This document shows, piece after piece, positions 8,803-18,518 of a DNA stretch of 64,000 nucleotides. The notes beneath the pieces are model-generated. The model was not told where the DNA came from and made no database searches. It saw only the letters and a program-made list of their open reading frames with translations. Both the position numbers and the translations under genes were made by a program. This stretch comes from Allobosea robiniae (GTDB taxonomy: Bacteria; Pseudomonadota; Alphaproteobacteria; Rhizobiales; Beijerinckiaceae): assembly GCF_900102525.1 (NCBI RefSeq), contig NZ_FNBZ01000004.1:1-64000 (forward strand). The letters run 5' to 3'. Position 1 is the stretch's first letter. Each line of letters starts with the position of its first letter.

Positions 8803-9711
8803 ATGAGCACCCGCACCACGAATACCGCCTTGCGAACCTGGCTGCCCTGGACCGACAGGCAGGGCCGGTTCTCGGCCTTAAGGGCTGCGGCCTTCGCGCT
8901 GCTCCTCGTGCCGGCACTCATGCTGCTCTACGCCGCCTGGATGCACCAGCTCGGCTCCAAGCCCTGGACGCAGGCGATCCACCAGATCGGGACCTGGACG
9001 GTCAGGATCCTCATCGCCACGCTGGCGGTCTCGCCGTTCCGGCGCCTGTTCGACTGGGGCAAGCTGATCGGCATCCGTCGTATGCTCGGCCTCGGCGTGA
9101 TGGCCTATGCGCTCGGCCATCTCGCGCTCTACTGCATCGACATGGCCTTCGACTGGGGACTGATCGTCTCCGAGATCGTCAAGCGCTTCTACCTGACCAT
9201 CGGCTTCGTCGCGCTCATCGGCCTCGTCGCGCAGGGCGTGACCTCGACCGACGGCATGATCCGCCGGCTCGGCAAGAACTGGCAGCGCCTGCACAACCTC
9301 GTCTACCCCATCGCAATGCTGGCGCTGCTGCATTTCGCGCTGCAATCGAAGATCGACGTCACCGAACCCGTGCTGATGAGCGGGCTGTTCCTGCTGCTGA
9401 TGCTCTATCGCTGCCTATATCGCTGGAAGCTGCCGGTCTCAGTGCCGGTACTCGCAGGCGTGTCGCTGCTGGCGGGGCTTCTCACGGCCGGGCTGGAAGC
9501 GGGCTGGTATGCGGCGACCTCCGGGGTCTCGGCCTGGCTGGTCTTCCAGGCCAATGCCGACATCCTGACCTATCAGGACTATGCCTCGATCCGGCCGGCG
9601 CATTGGGTCGTGCTCGCGGGCCTCGCGGTAGCCCTCGGCCATGGCTTGCGTGCTCGAAAAGCCCGCCCGCCGCGGCAGGCTCGTCAGAGCGCGCCCGCTC
9701 CGGCGGCGTGA
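8803..9711 (+). CDS. msrQ: MsrQ-like haem-binding membrane subunit
   Basis: 302 residues with ferric-reductase-like transmembrane topology. Histidines in LGHLALYCIDMAFDWG and LHNLVYPIAMLALLHFALQSK fit b-type haem ligands. MsrQ passes electrons from the quinone pool to the periplasmic methionine sulfoxide reductase MsrP. The usual msrP partner is not adjacent: the next gene is an exporter and the previous one a HAD hydrolase. The protein is about 90 residues longer than E. coli MsrQ, with extra hydrophobic C-terminal segments and a basic tail. Confidence 0.85.
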   Translation: MSTRTTNTALRTWLPWTDRQGRFSALRAAAFALLLVPALMLLYAAWMHQLGSKPWTQAIHQIGTWTVRILIATLAVSPFRRLFDWGKLIGIRRMLGLGVMAYALGHLALYCIDMAFDWGLIVSEIVKRFYLTIGFVALIGLVAQGVTSTDGMIRRLGKNWQRLHNLVYPIAMLALLHFALQSKIDVTEPVLMSGLFLLLMLYRCLYRWKLPVSVPVLAGVSLLAGLLTAGLEAGWYAATSGVSAWLVFQANADILTYQDYASIRPAHWVVLAGLAVALGHGLRARKARPPRQARQSAPAPAA

Positions 9712-9790
9712 GAGAAAAACTTTCCAAGTTTCGACATCTTCCAGATGGAAAGGGTTTCCCCCTCCAGCACTCATGCTCTAACCCTGTGAC

Positions 9791-11521
9791 ATGCCTGACG
9801 ACCCGCACGCCCAGCCCACGGCCGATGTCGTAGAAGCCGAGCTCGCCTCGGAGGGCATCAAGCCTACCCAGGCGCGGGTCTCGCCCTTCGTCCCGCTGCA
9901 GCAGCCGATCTTCCGCGCCGTCTGGTTCGCCAGCCTGGTCTCGAATTTCGGCGGCTTGGTCCAGGCGGTCGGGGCGTCGTGGATGATGGCCTCGATCTCG
10001 CCCTCGGCCGAGCTCGTGGCGCTGGTCCAGGCCTCGACGACCTTGCCGGTGATGCTGTTCTCGCTGGCGGCCGGGGCCATCGCCGACAATTACGACCGAC
10101 GCAAGATCCTGCTGACCGCGCAGGTCTTCATGCTGACGGTCTCGATCGGGCTCGCGGTCTGCGCCTGGTTCGGCCTGATCACGCCCTGGCTGCTGCTGAC
10201 CTTCACCTTCCTGATCGGCTGCGGGACGGCGCTGAACAACCCGGCCTGGCAATCCTCGGTCGGCGACATGGTCCCGCGCCGCGACGTGCCGGCCGCGGTG
10301 ACGCTCAACAGCGTCGCCTTCAACATCGCCCGCAGCGTAGGTCCCGCGATCGGCGGCGCGATTGTTGCGGCGGCCGGCGCGGTGGCCGCCTTCATCATCA
10401 ACGCCTTCAGCTATATCCCGCTCTTGATCGTGCTGGCGCGCTGGTCACCGCCGAAGGTCGAGCGCCTGCTGCCGCGCGAGACATTGTTCATCGCGATGAG
10501 CGCCGGCATCCGCTATGTCGCGATGTCCCCGAATATCCGGACCGTCACGCTGCGCGCCTTCGTCTACGGCTTCGGCGCCATCGTCGGTCTGGCGCTGCTG
10601 CCATTGATCGCGCGCGATCTCGTGCGCGGCGGCCCGCTGACCTATGGCGTGCTGCTCGGCGCCTTCGGTGCCGGCGCGGTGGCCGGCGCCTTCATGAGCG
10701 CACGCCTGCGACGGTCGATGAGCACGGAAGCGCTCGTCCGCTCGACCTTCGTCGCCTATGCCTGCGGCGTCACGCTGATCGCCTTCAGCAAGACGATCTG
10801 GTTGGCGATGGCGGGCCTGTGCGTCTGCGGCGCGTGCTGGGTTCTGGCGCTTTCCACCTTCAACGCCACGGTGCAGCTCTCGGCGCCGCGCTGGGTCGTC
10901 GGCCGGGCGCTAGCGATGTACCAGATGGCGACCTTCGGCGGCATGGCGATGGGCAGCTGGGCCTGGGGCCGCTCGGCATTGCATTTTGGCGTCGAGAAGG
11001 CCCTGCTGATGTCGGCGGCCACCCTCTTGATCGGAGCGGCGCTCGGCCTGCGCTACCGGCTGCCGCCGCTCGAGGAGCTCAATCTCGACCCGCTCAGCCG
11101 CTGGCGCGAGCCCAAGGTCGCAGTCGATATCGAGCCGCGCTCCGGCCCGGTCATCGTCACCATCGAATACATCATCAAGCCCGAGGACGTCGTCGCCTTC
11201 CTGACCACGATGGCGGAGCGCCGGCGCATCCGGCGCCGTGACGGCGCAAGGCACTGGACCCTGCTGCGCGACCTGACCGACCCGACGCTGTGGATCGAGC
11301 GCTATGACAGCCCGACCTGGGTCGAATATGTCCGGCAGAACCAGCGCGTCACCCAGGCCGATGCCGAGATCGGCGAGCAGGTCCGCGCGCTGCATAGCGG
11401 CCCGAACCCGCCGGTGGTCCACCGCATGATCGAGCGGCAGACGGCCTCGCTGCCGCAATTTGCGGCGAGCCGGACGCCGACGCTGGCGGATTCGCTCAAC
11501 GACCCGGCGCGGCCGGCTTAA
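9791..11521 (+). CDS. MFS exporter, EntS/MFS_3-type, with soluble C-terminal domain
   Basis: 576 residues. About residues 35-425 hold 12 transmembrane segments of the MFS_3 (transmembrane secretion effector) type, including VSNFGGLVQAVGASWMMASI and the MFS loop AGAIADNYDRRKILL. A soluble domain of about 100 residues follows (PVIVTIEYIIKPEDVVAFL...), ferredoxin-like in pattern and typical of the long members of this family. Related proteins export siderophores or drugs; the substrate here is unknown. No clear ribosome-binding site precedes the ATG. Confidence 0.88.
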   Translation: MPDDPHAQPTADVVEAELASEGIKPTQARVSPFVPLQQPIFRAVWFASLVSNFGGLVQAVGASWMMASISPSAELVALVQASTTLPVMLFSLAAGAIADNYDRRKILLTAQVFMLTVSIGLAVCAWFGLITPWLLLTFTFLIGCGTALNNPAWQSSVGDMVPRRDVPAAVTLNSVAFNIARSVGPAIGGAIVAAAGAVAAFIINAFSYIPLLIVLARWSPPKVERLLPRETLFIAMSAGIRYVAMSPNIRTVTLRAFVYGFGAIVGLALLPLIARDLVRGGPLTYGVLLGAFGAGAVAGAFMSARLRRSMSTEALVRSTFVAYACGVTLIAFSKTIWLAMAGLCVCGACWVLALSTFNATVQLSAPRWVVGRALAMYQMATFGGMAMGSWAWGRSALHFGVEKALLMSAATLLIGAALGLRYRLPPLEELNLDPLSRWREPKVAVDIEPRSGPVIVTIEYIIKPEDVVAFLTTMAERRRIRRRDGARHWTLLRDLTDPTLWIERYDSPTWVEYVRQNQRVTQADAEIGEQVRALHSGPNPPVVHRMIERQTASLPQFAASRTPTLADSLNDPARPA

Positions 11522-11531
11522 ACGACAGGTC

Positions 11532-12329
11532 TCAGCCGACGATCCAGAGGCCGGCGAGGCCGACCATGCCGACGATGATCCGCCACCAGGCGAAGGGCGC
11601 AAAGCCGCGCTTCGAGACGAAATCGAGGAAGCTGCGCACCACGACCAGCGCCGAGATGAAGGCGGCGACGAAGCCGACGCCGATCATGACGCCGTCGTCG
11701 AAGGTCAGGAACTTGTAGCTCTTGAGCAGGTCATAGGCGAAGGCGCCGGCCATGGTCGGCATCGCCAGGAAGAAGGAAAACTCGGCCGCCGCGCGCTTGC
11801 TGGCGCCGAGCAGCATCGCACCGACGATGGTCGAGCCCGAGCGCGAGACGCCGGGCACCATCGCCAGGCACTGGATCAGGCCGATCTTGAAATACATCGG
11901 CAGCGGGAAGGTGGTGGCGTCGGTGTGCTTCTCCTGCAATTCCAGCTCGTCGACGACGAGCAGGATCAGGCCGCCGGCGATCAGCGTGCAGCAGACGATG
12001 AAGGGGTTGAACAGCACTCCCTTGATGAAGCCGTGCAGCAATGCACCGATCACCGCCGCCGGCAGGAAGGCGATGAGCACGCCGATGACGAAGCGGCGGG
12101 CCGAGGGGTCGCTGGGAATGCGCAAGGCGATATCGAGCAGGCGGCGGAAATAGACCAGCGTGATCGCCAGGATCGCACCGAGCTGGACCAGAACCTCGAA
12201 GGTCTTGCCGTTGGATTCGAAGCCGAGGAAATGGCCGATCAGGAGCAGATGCCCGGTCGAAGAGACCGGCAGGAACTCGGTCAGGCCCTCGACGATGCCG
12301 AGAACGAAGGCTTCGATCAGGTTGTGCAT
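11532..12329 (-). CDS. uppP: Undecaprenyl-diphosphatase
   Basis: 265 residues, full length. It removes a phosphate from undecaprenyl pyrophosphate to recycle the lipid carrier for peptidoglycan and O-antigen synthesis, and its overexpression gives bacitracin resistance. The catalytic blocks are visible: [17 protein letters not shown] near the N-terminus and [17 protein letters not shown] in the second half, with eight predicted membrane helices. GAGG lies just upstream of the ATG. It is convergent with the MFS gene, with 10 bases between stops. Confidence 0.96.
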   Translation of the reverse strand: MHNLIEAFVLGIVEGLTEFLPVSSTGHLLLIGHFLGFESNGKTFEVLVQLGAILAITLVYFRRLLDIALRIPSDPSARRFVIGVLIAFLPAAVIGALLHGFIKGVLFNPFIVCCTLIAGGLILLVVDELELQEKHTDATTFPLPMYFKIGLIQCLAMVPGVSRSGSTIVGAMLLGASKRAAAEFSFFLAMPTMAGAFAYDLLKSYKFLTFDDGVMIGVGFVAAFISALVVVRSFLDFVSKRGFAPFAWWRIIVGMVGLAGLWIVG

Positions 12330-12586
12330 GGAAGGCTTTCCTCGCGCGAATCAGGCGGCACGGACGTTCGTCTGCACCGGCCTTCCGCCGGCTTACGCCC
12401 AGCTCTTTGCAAATTGGTTACCACTTCGCGAAGCAGCACCGGCAAATTGCGGGCTTCGGCATCGCCGCGGGTTGTGGCGGTTTTCCGGCGTGATTATAGC
12501 AAGCCGCCGTCGCCTATCGGGTCGCTGCAAGCCCGGCGGCCCTGCTTCCGTCGCATTTCACCTGCTTCACAGTGCTCATGAGTGCC

Positions 12587-13279
12587 ATGGCGACCCTGTA
12601 TCATTACCCGCTATGCCCGCATTCGCGTTTCATCCGCCTCGCGCTCAGCGAGTTCGGCATGGAGGCCGAGCTGGTCGAGGAACGCGTCTGGGAGCGCCGA
12701 CGGGAGTTCATCGAGCTCAATACCGCGGGCACGACGCCCGTCTTCCAGGAGCAGAATGGCCTCACCGTTCCCGGCGCCGGGCCGATCGCGGAATATCTCG
12801 ACGAGACGCGGGGCCTGGCGCTGGGCGACCGCCGCCTGCTGCCTGAAGGGCCGGGCGAGCGCGTCGAGGTGCGCCGCCTGCTCGACTGGTTCAACCTCAA
12901 GTTCCACGAGGAAATCACCGGCCCGCTCGTGCTGGAAAAGGTGATGAAGCGCTTCATGAGCCGCGACGATGGCGGCGGCTCGCCCGATATGAGCACGATC
13001 CGCGCGGCGCGCGCCAATGTGCGCTATCATCTGCGCTATATCTCCTGGCTGCTGGCCAAGAGGAACTGGCTCGCGGGCGCCCAGATGAGCTATGCCGATC
13101 TCGCGGCAGCGGCGCATCTGTCCTGCGTCGACTATCTCGGCGACGTGCCCTGGGAAGAGGATGAGGCGGCTCGCGCATGGTATGCGAGGATCAAGTCGAG
13201 ACCGAGCTTCCGGCCGCTGCTGAGCGACCGCATACCCGGCATGGCTCCGAGCGCCCATTACGACAATCTGGATTTTTGA
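12587..13279 (+). CDS. Glutathione S-transferase family protein
   Basis: 230 residues from the ATG at 12587 (MATLYHYPLCPHSRFIRL); in-frame starts at 12572 (GTG) and 12578 (ATG) are also possible, and no ribosome-binding site decides. A thioredoxin-fold N-terminal domain with a CPHS motif and the FIELNTAGTTPVFQEQNG glutathione-binding region is followed by an all-helical C-terminal domain. Likely substrates are unknown electrophiles. Its stop codon overlaps the TTG start of queG (TTGA), so the two are probably translationally coupled. Confidence 0.88.
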   Translation: MATLYHYPLCPHSRFIRLALSEFGMEAELVEERVWERRREFIELNTAGTTPVFQEQNGLTVPGAGPIAEYLDETRGLALGDRRLLPEGPGERVEVRRLLDWFNLKFHEEITGPLVLEKVMKRFMSRDDGGGSPDMSTIRAARANVRYHLRYISWLLAKRNWLAGAQMSYADLAAAAHLSCVDYLGDVPWEEDEAARAWYARIKSRPSFRPLLSDRIPGMAPSAHYDNLDF

Positions 13280-14415
13280 ACGCAGAGAAGCTGAAACGCG
13301 CCGTCGCTGAGCGAGCCCTTTCCGAAGGCTTCGCGGTGATGCGCGTCGCCGGCGCCGATGCGATTCCGCAGGCGCCGGAACGCCTCGAAGCCTGGCTCGC
13401 CAATGGCTACCAGGGCGAGATGGGTTGGATGGCGGAGCGCCAGGCGCAGCGCGCCGATCCGCGCCAGCTCTGGGGTGAAGTCCGCTCCGTCGTCATGCTC
13501 GGCATGAACTATGCCGGCGAGGGCGATCCGCTCGCCATCCTCGCGCAGCCCGACAAGGCGGCGATCTCGCTCTATGCGAGACGGCGCGACTATCACGACG
13601 TCATCAAGGGCAAGCTGAAGAGCGTCGCGGGGCTGCTCGCCGCGCGCGGCGGCGCCGACGTCAAGGTCTTCGTCGATACCGCCCCGGTCATGGAAAAGCC
13701 GCTGGCGCAGGCGGCCGGACTCGGCTGGCAAGGCAAGCACACCGTGCTGGTCTCGCGCGAGCATGGCTCCTGGCTCCTGCTAGGCGCGATCTACACCACC
13801 GCCGAAATGCCGGCCGACGCGGCCAAGCGCGACCATTGCGGCTCCTGCCGGCGCTGCCTCGATATCTGCCCGACCGATGCCTTCCCGGCGCCCTACCAGC
13901 TCGATGCGCGCCGCTGCATCGCCTATCTCACGATCGAGCACGCAGGCCATATCGACGCCGCCTTGCGGCCCGGCATCGGCAATCGCGTCTTCGGTTGCGA
14001 CGATTGCCTCGCCGTCTGCCCCTGGAACAAGTTCGCCGCCGCCGCGCAGGAAACGCGGCTCGCCCTCAAGGACGAGCTCGACGGGCTCGACCTCGCCGCG
14101 CTCGCCCGCCTCGACGATCCCGCCTTCCGCACGCTCTTCGCGGGCACGCCGGTGAAGCGCACCGGGCGTGACCGCTTCCTGCGCAATGTACTGATCGCGA
14201 TCGGCAACAGTGGCCGGCCTGAGCTGATCGAGAGCGCCCTGCCCCATCTCGCCGATCCCTCACCGCTGGCCCGCGCCATGGCTGTCTGGGCGCTGGGACG
14301 GCTGGACACCAAGCGTGCGAGAACGCTCGCCGTGGCTGGGCTCCGAGACGAGACCGATCCGCAGGTGCGCGCCGAATGGTACGCACTCATGCCTCAGACG
14401 GAAGACGCCGCATGA
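13276..14415 (+). CDS. queG: Epoxyqueuosine reductase
   Basis: 379 residues from a TTG at 13276 that overlaps the previous stop; this gives the normal QueG length and N-terminus. It reduces epoxyqueuosine to queuosine in tRNA, the last step of queuosine synthesis, with a cobalamin cofactor and two [4Fe-4S] clusters. The cluster motifs are CGSCRRCLDICPTDAF and CDDCLAVCPWNKFA. A HEAT-like helical region closes the protein. Its stop overlaps the next start (ATGA), giving a three-gene coupled run. Confidence 0.95.
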   Translation: MNAEKLKRAVAERALSEGFAVMRVAGADAIPQAPERLEAWLANGYQGEMGWMAERQAQRADPRQLWGEVRSVVMLGMNYAGEGDPLAILAQPDKAAISLYARRRDYHDVIKGKLKSVAGLLAARGGADVKVFVDTAPVMEKPLAQAAGLGWQGKHTVLVSREHGSWLLLGAIYTTAEMPADAAKRDHCGSCRRCLDICPTDAFPAPYQLDARRCIAYLTIEHAGHIDAALRPGIGNRVFGCDDCLAVCPWNKFAAAAQETRLALKDELDGLDLAALARLDDPAFRTLFAGTPVKRTGRDRFLRNVLIAIGNSGRPELIESALPHLADPSPLARAMAVWALGRLDTKRARTLAVAGLRDETDPQVRAEWYALMPQTEDAA

Positions 14416-15278
14416 ATATCCTGATCCTCGGCCTCGGCTATTCCGCCGGGTTCTTCGCGCGCGCCGCGCTGGCGCGGGGCTGGGAGGTGACGGGCACCGT
14501 CCGCTCAGCCGAAAGGGCGGCCGAGCTCAGCCGCGAGGGCATCCGGACGCTGGTCTTCGGCGGCTTCGCGGTCTCGTCCGCCCTCGCCAAGGCGGTGGCG
14601 GAGGCCGATGCGGTGCTGGTCTCGGTGCAGCCGGCGGAGGATGGCGACCCGGCGCTCGGCCCCTTGCGCGCGGCGCTCATGGCGGCGCCGAACCTGCGCT
14701 GGATCGGCTATCTCTCGACGATCGGCGTCTATGGCGACCAGGGCGGCGAATGGATCGACGAAGCCACGCCGCCGGCGCCGACCAATGCCCGCACGCGCCA
14801 GCGCGTCGCGATCGAGGAGGCCTGGCTGCAGCTTGGACGCGACAGCGGCAAGCCGGTGCAGATCTTCCGCCTGTCGGGAATCTACGGGCCGGGCCGCAAC
14901 GCCATCGTCAAGCTGCGCGAGGGCAAGGCGACACGCTTGATCAAGCCGGGGCAGGTGTTCAACCGCATCCATGTCGATGACATCGCCGGGGTGCTGATGG
15001 CCTCGCTGGCCCAGCCGCGCCAGGGCGCGATCTACAACGTCACCGACGACGAGCCCGGCCCGCCGCAGGACGTCATCACCTTCGCGGCCGAGCTGACAGG
15101 CCTTGAGCCACCGCCCGAAATCCCGTTCGAGCAGGCAAAACTCTCGCCGATGGCAGCGAGCTTCTATGGCGAGAGCAAGCGCGTCTCGAATGCGCTGGTG
15201 AAGCGGGAACTGGGCTATGCCTTCCGCTACCCGACCTATCGCGAAGCGCTGCGCGCCCTCGCCGAAGCCGGCGAATAG
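14412..15278 (+). CDS. NAD-dependent epimerase/dehydratase family (SDR) protein
   Basis: 288 residues; the ATG at 14412 overlaps the queG stop. A Rossmann motif (ILILGLGYSAGFFARAALARGW), a YLSTIGVYGDQGGEW segment and a RLSGIYGPGRNAIVKL segment identify an extended SDR of the YeeZ-like type. The canonical YxxxK is not evident (RQRVAIEEAWLQ occupies that region), so catalysis may be altered. The substrate is unknown. The gene abuts olsB on the opposite strand. Confidence 0.85.
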   Translation: MNILILGLGYSAGFFARAALARGWEVTGTVRSAERAAELSREGIRTLVFGGFAVSSALAKAVAEADAVLVSVQPAEDGDPALGPLRAALMAAPNLRWIGYLSTIGVYGDQGGEWIDEATPPAPTNARTRQRVAIEEAWLQLGRDSGKPVQIFRLSGIYGPGRNAIVKLREGKATRLIKPGQVFNRIHVDDIAGVLMASLAQPRQGAIYNVTDDEPGPPQDVITFAAELTGLEPPPEIPFEQAKLSPMAASFYGESKRVSNALVKRELGYAFRYPTYREALRALAEAGE

Positions 15279-16235
15279 TCAGGCGGCGCGGCGCGGCGTC
15301 TCGCCGCCGTAATAGTCGGCATAACGCTTGTCGATCGCCGAGACCGGCAACACGACGAGCACGTCGGTCGTGCCGAACTGGTGGTCGATCACGGCGCCGG
15401 TGCCGAAGCGCGCGCCGATGCGCAGATAGCCCTTGATCAGGGGCGGCAGCTGCTTGAGGGCGAGCTTGGCGTCGACCATCTCCGGCGGCAGGCGATCCAT
15501 GCCGACGAAATGCTCGGCATGCGCGATCGCGGCCCAGTCGCCTTCCGAGCGGGCCTGATGGTGCAGGAAGCTCAGCGGCAGCGCCAGCGCATCGGGATCG
15601 GTGCCGTCGAAGGAGGCGCAGCCGAACATCGCGTCGATGCGGTGATGCTGGAGATAGGCCCAGATACCGGCCCAGAGCAGCTCCACCGTCCGCTTGGTGC
15701 GATAGGGCTTCAGGACGCAGGAGCGGCCGAGCTCGAGGAAGCGCTGGCCGGGATGGCGCGCCAGCATCGGGCCGAGATCGAATTCGCCCTGCGTATAGAA
15801 TCCGCCAAGCCGCTCGGCCGCGCTCTGGCGCATCAAACGGTAGGTGCCGACCACCTTGGGCTTGATGCCGCCGAAGCGGCCGCGCGCCGCATGATCGATG
15901 ACGAGAAGATGGTCGCAGGCCTTGTCGAAACGATCGGCATCGCGGCGGAACATGCGGGAGACGACATCGGGCTTGGCCGACATCTCCTGATAGAAGACCC
16001 GGTAGCGCAGGCGCTGCGCCCGCCAGATCTCGCGCGGGCCGCGCGCCAGCCGAACCTCGAGCGAGCCGAGCCGGCCGAGCGTGCCCGACAGCAGCGGCGT
16101 CTCGCCGATCCCGTCACCGGCGCGGCGCATGGATCCGCCCCTCATCAGCATCAACGGCGCGAATCGCGAGAATGGATTGCCGGCTGACGACCGGCCAGGC
16201 AGCGCGTTCTTGCTTCCAGAAACGTGCAGTGCCAT
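15279..16235 (-). CDS. olsB: L-ornithine N-alpha-acyltransferase (OlsB-type GNAT)
   Basis: 318 residues from the ATG at 16235. An ATG at 16247 is also in frame, but there AGGAG abuts the start with no spacing; for 16235 the spacing is 12 bases. It transfers a 3-hydroxyacyl chain from acyl carrier protein to ornithine to make lyso-ornithine lipid. Signs are WRAQRLRYRVFYQEM near residue 60, FLELGRSCVLKPYRTKRTVELLW, and the FGCASFDGTDPD segment. The partner O-acyltransferase OlsA is not adjacent, as is common. Confidence 0.87.
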   Translation of the reverse strand: MALHVSGSKNALPGRSSAGNPFSRFAPLMLMRGGSMRRAGDGIGETPLLSGTLGRLGSLEVRLARGPREIWRAQRLRYRVFYQEMSAKPDVVSRMFRRDADRFDKACDHLLVIDHAARGRFGGIKPKVVGTYRLMRQSAAERLGGFYTQGEFDLGPMLARHPGQRFLELGRSCVLKPYRTKRTVELLWAGIWAYLQHHRIDAMFGCASFDGTDPDALALPLSFLHHQARSEGDWAAIAHAEHFVGMDRLPPEMVDAKLALKQLPPLIKGYLRIGARFGTGAVIDHQFGTTDVLVVLPVSAIDKRYADYYGGETPRRAA

Positions 16236-16331
16236 CGCTTTTCTCATCTCCTGCCGCTACCGGCATGAGGTAGGCTTGCTCCGATGATCTTACAACTTCG
16301 CGACGAAACTGCGTCGGAGCGATGACGGTCG

Positions 16332-18425
16332 TCAAGCCGTCAGGCTGCCGGCCGCGTTCTGCGACAGGCGCTCCAGCCAGCGCAGCAGGGCCTCGCGCTC
16401 CAGTGGTTTCGCCAGGCAATCATCCATCCCGGCGGCAAAGGCCGCGGCCCGGTCGGCCGCCGAGACATTGGCCGTGACCGCTACCAGCGGCAGCGTCGCG
16501 GCACGGCCGAGCCGTCTTTCCAGGGCGCGGATGGCACGGGCGCAATCGAGCCCGGTCATCACCGGCATCCGGACATCGAGCAAGGCAAGCGCCAATGGCG
16601 GCGCCGTGCCGGCAAAGCTGGCCTCGACCCGCTTCAAAGCCTCGCCCCCGTCACGCGCCCAGATGGCTGTGCAACCGAAACGCTCCAAGGTGCGCGTCGC
16701 GAGCAGGGCATTGATCTCGTTGTCTTCGGCGACCAGCACCGTCAGCCCCGTGCCCGGCTGGCGCGTGGGCATCGACGCCGGCGCCGGAGCCTCGCCGATC
16801 GCGGCCGCCCCGGGCGGAAGCCCGTTGCCCAGGCGCTCATAGAGGGAGCGCGTCCGCACCGGCTTGATCAGGAAGCCGGAGAAGCCCGCCGCCTGCGGCG
16901 ACCCGAACTGCCGGCGCGCATGGGGCGAGAGCAGGATCAGGCAATCCCGAATGCCGGCCGCCGCAACCGCCGCCGCGAGCTGCTTGGCCGGCTCATCGCC
17001 GAGTGCATGGTCGACCAGCACCGCCGTGACCGGGATATCCCCGGCGAGCTTCACCCGCGCAGCCTCGGCCGTGCCGGCGATGGAGATCGACGCTCCGGTC
17101 GTCCGTATCGTCTCGGCCAGGAAGCGCGCGGCGAAGGGAGCCGGCGAGACCAGCAGGACATGCTGCCCCGGCCAGTGTGGAATCCGCGCCTCCGGCGCAT
17201 CGATTGCCGCTACCAGCGGCAGGGTGACGCGGAAGGTCGCGCCCTCACCCAATCGACTTTCGGCCCGCACCTCGCCACCCATCAGGCGCGCAAGGCGGCG
17301 AACGATCGCGAGGCCGAGGCCGGTGCCCGTCTGCCGGGCGTCGATGCCAGGGTCGAGCTGCTCGAACTCACCGAAGATGGTATCGAGCCGGTCGGCCGGA
17401 ATGCCCGGCCCGGTATCGGCGACGGCGATCTCCAGGCGATCATCGGTGCAGGCCATGCTCAAGCCCACGCCGCCGGCTTCCGTGAACTTCACGGCATTGC
17501 CGACGAGATTCAGCAGGACCTGGCGCAATCGGTCGCGATCGCCGACAAGCCTTGCCGGGAAGTCGGGCGCGATATGGGCTGCGAGCTCGATGCCCTTGGC
17601 CTGCGCGCGCGGCGCCATCAATTCCGCGACGGTCTCGACGAGCTGGGCCGGATCGAAGGGTTCCTCGACCAGTTCGAGCTTGCCGGCCTCGACCTTGGCG
17701 AAATCGAGGATGTCGTCGACCAGCGCGAGCAAGGCCTCGCCGGAGGTGCGCAGCGCGGCCACATAGGTCGCCTGCTCCGCATCGGGGCCGGTATCGGTGA
17801 GGAGATCGGCCATGCCGAGAATGCCGTTGAGCGGCGTGCGGAATTCGTGGCTGACGGTCGCCAGGAAACGCGATTTCGCCTCGTTCGCCGCCTCGGCGCG
17901 GGCCCGAGCCTCGACCAGCGCATCCTCGCCGGCGATGCGCGCCGAGATGTCGCGGCCGACGCGCTGGATCAGCGTACGCCCGTCGGGCCCGGGAACGACG
18001 GTCTCGATCCAGGAGATCCAGCGCTCGCCTTCATAGGTCGCGAGGCATTCGTCGAAGCTGCGGGCGCCGCCTTCCAGCAGCACGAGCGGGCGACTGGCGA
18101 GCTGCGGCAGCAGCATCCGGCTGCCGACGAGATCCTGCTCCCCGGCCCCGAACAAGGCGGCGTAGGCCCGGTTGGCATAGACGATCCGCGCGCCGTCGCG
18201 TCGGACGATCAGGTCGCCCTGGGCTTCGATCAGGCTGCGATAGCGTTCCTCGCTATCGGCGAGAGTCCAGAGCCGGTCGTTGAGAGCTTCGGCATCATGG
18301 GCGAGCGAGGCCACCTGCCGGCGGAGGTCACCGCGCTGGCGCAGCAGCCACAGCACGGCCCCCGCAGCCGGGAGAAGCAAAGCCGCGAAGGCAAGGGCGA
18401 ACCATGACCAGATCGAAGAAGCCAT
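16332..18425 (-). CDS. Hybrid sensor histidine kinase with PAS and two receiver-like domains
   Basis: 697 residues from the ATG at 18425 (AAGG just upstream; a GTG at 18446 is also in frame). Order: one N-terminal membrane helix (about 5-27), a PAS domain (about 60-160), HisKA with SHEFRTPLN and phosphoacceptor His193, HATPase_c with DTGPGIPADRLDTIFGEF and GTGLGLAIVRRLARLMGG, a degenerate receiver (LLVSPAPFAARFLAETI...), then a full C-terminal receiver (VLVAEDNEINALLATRTLERFG, phospho-Asp in LLDVRMPVMTG). No response regulator or output gene lies next to it, so its pathway is unknown. Confidence 0.92.
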   Translation of the reverse strand: MASSIWSWFALAFAALLLPAAGAVLWLLRQRGDLRRQVASLAHDAEALNDRLWTLADSEERYRSLIEAQGDLIVRRDGARIVYANRAYAALFGAGEQDLVGSRMLLPQLASRPLVLLEGGARSFDECLATYEGERWISWIETVVPGPDGRTLIQRVGRDISARIAGEDALVEARARAEAANEAKSRFLATVSHEFRTPLNGILGMADLLTDTGPDAEQATYVAALRTSGEALLALVDDILDFAKVEAGKLELVEEPFDPAQLVETVAELMAPRAQAKGIELAAHIAPDFPARLVGDRDRLRQVLLNLVGNAVKFTEAGGVGLSMACTDDRLEIAVADTGPGIPADRLDTIFGEFEQLDPGIDARQTGTGLGLAIVRRLARLMGGEVRAESRLGEGATFRVTLPLVAAIDAPEARIPHWPGQHVLLVSPAPFAARFLAETIRTTGASISIAGTAEAARVKLAGDIPVTAVLVDHALGDEPAKQLAAAVAAAGIRDCLILLSPHARRQFGSPQAAGFSGFLIKPVRTRSLYERLGNGLPPGAAAIGEAPAPASMPTRQPGTGLTVLVAEDNEINALLATRTLERFGCTAIWARDGGEALKRVEASFAGTAPPLALALLDVRMPVMTGLDCARAIRALERRLGRAATLPLVAVTANVSAADRAAAFAAGMDDCLAKPLEREALLRWLERLSQNAAGSLTA

Positions 18426-18518
18426 GCCCTTCGATCTACGCAGCACGCCTTGAAAAAGCCGCCTGCGAATAGTGCGAATTCGATCGGTCGAGTGAGAGGA
18501 TCGGTTAACCCTGCCACC

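Noticed and set aside
11460-12581. 373-codon plus-strand open frame opposite uppP
   Set aside because: Composition dominated by Glu/Asp/Arg/Gln repeats typical of antisense frames; uppP is unmistakable on the other strand.
16920-18407. 495-codon plus-strand open frame opposite the histidine kinase
   Set aside because: Low-complexity Arg/Gly/Asp-rich translation, no ribosome-binding site, and the opposite strand encodes a complete kinase.
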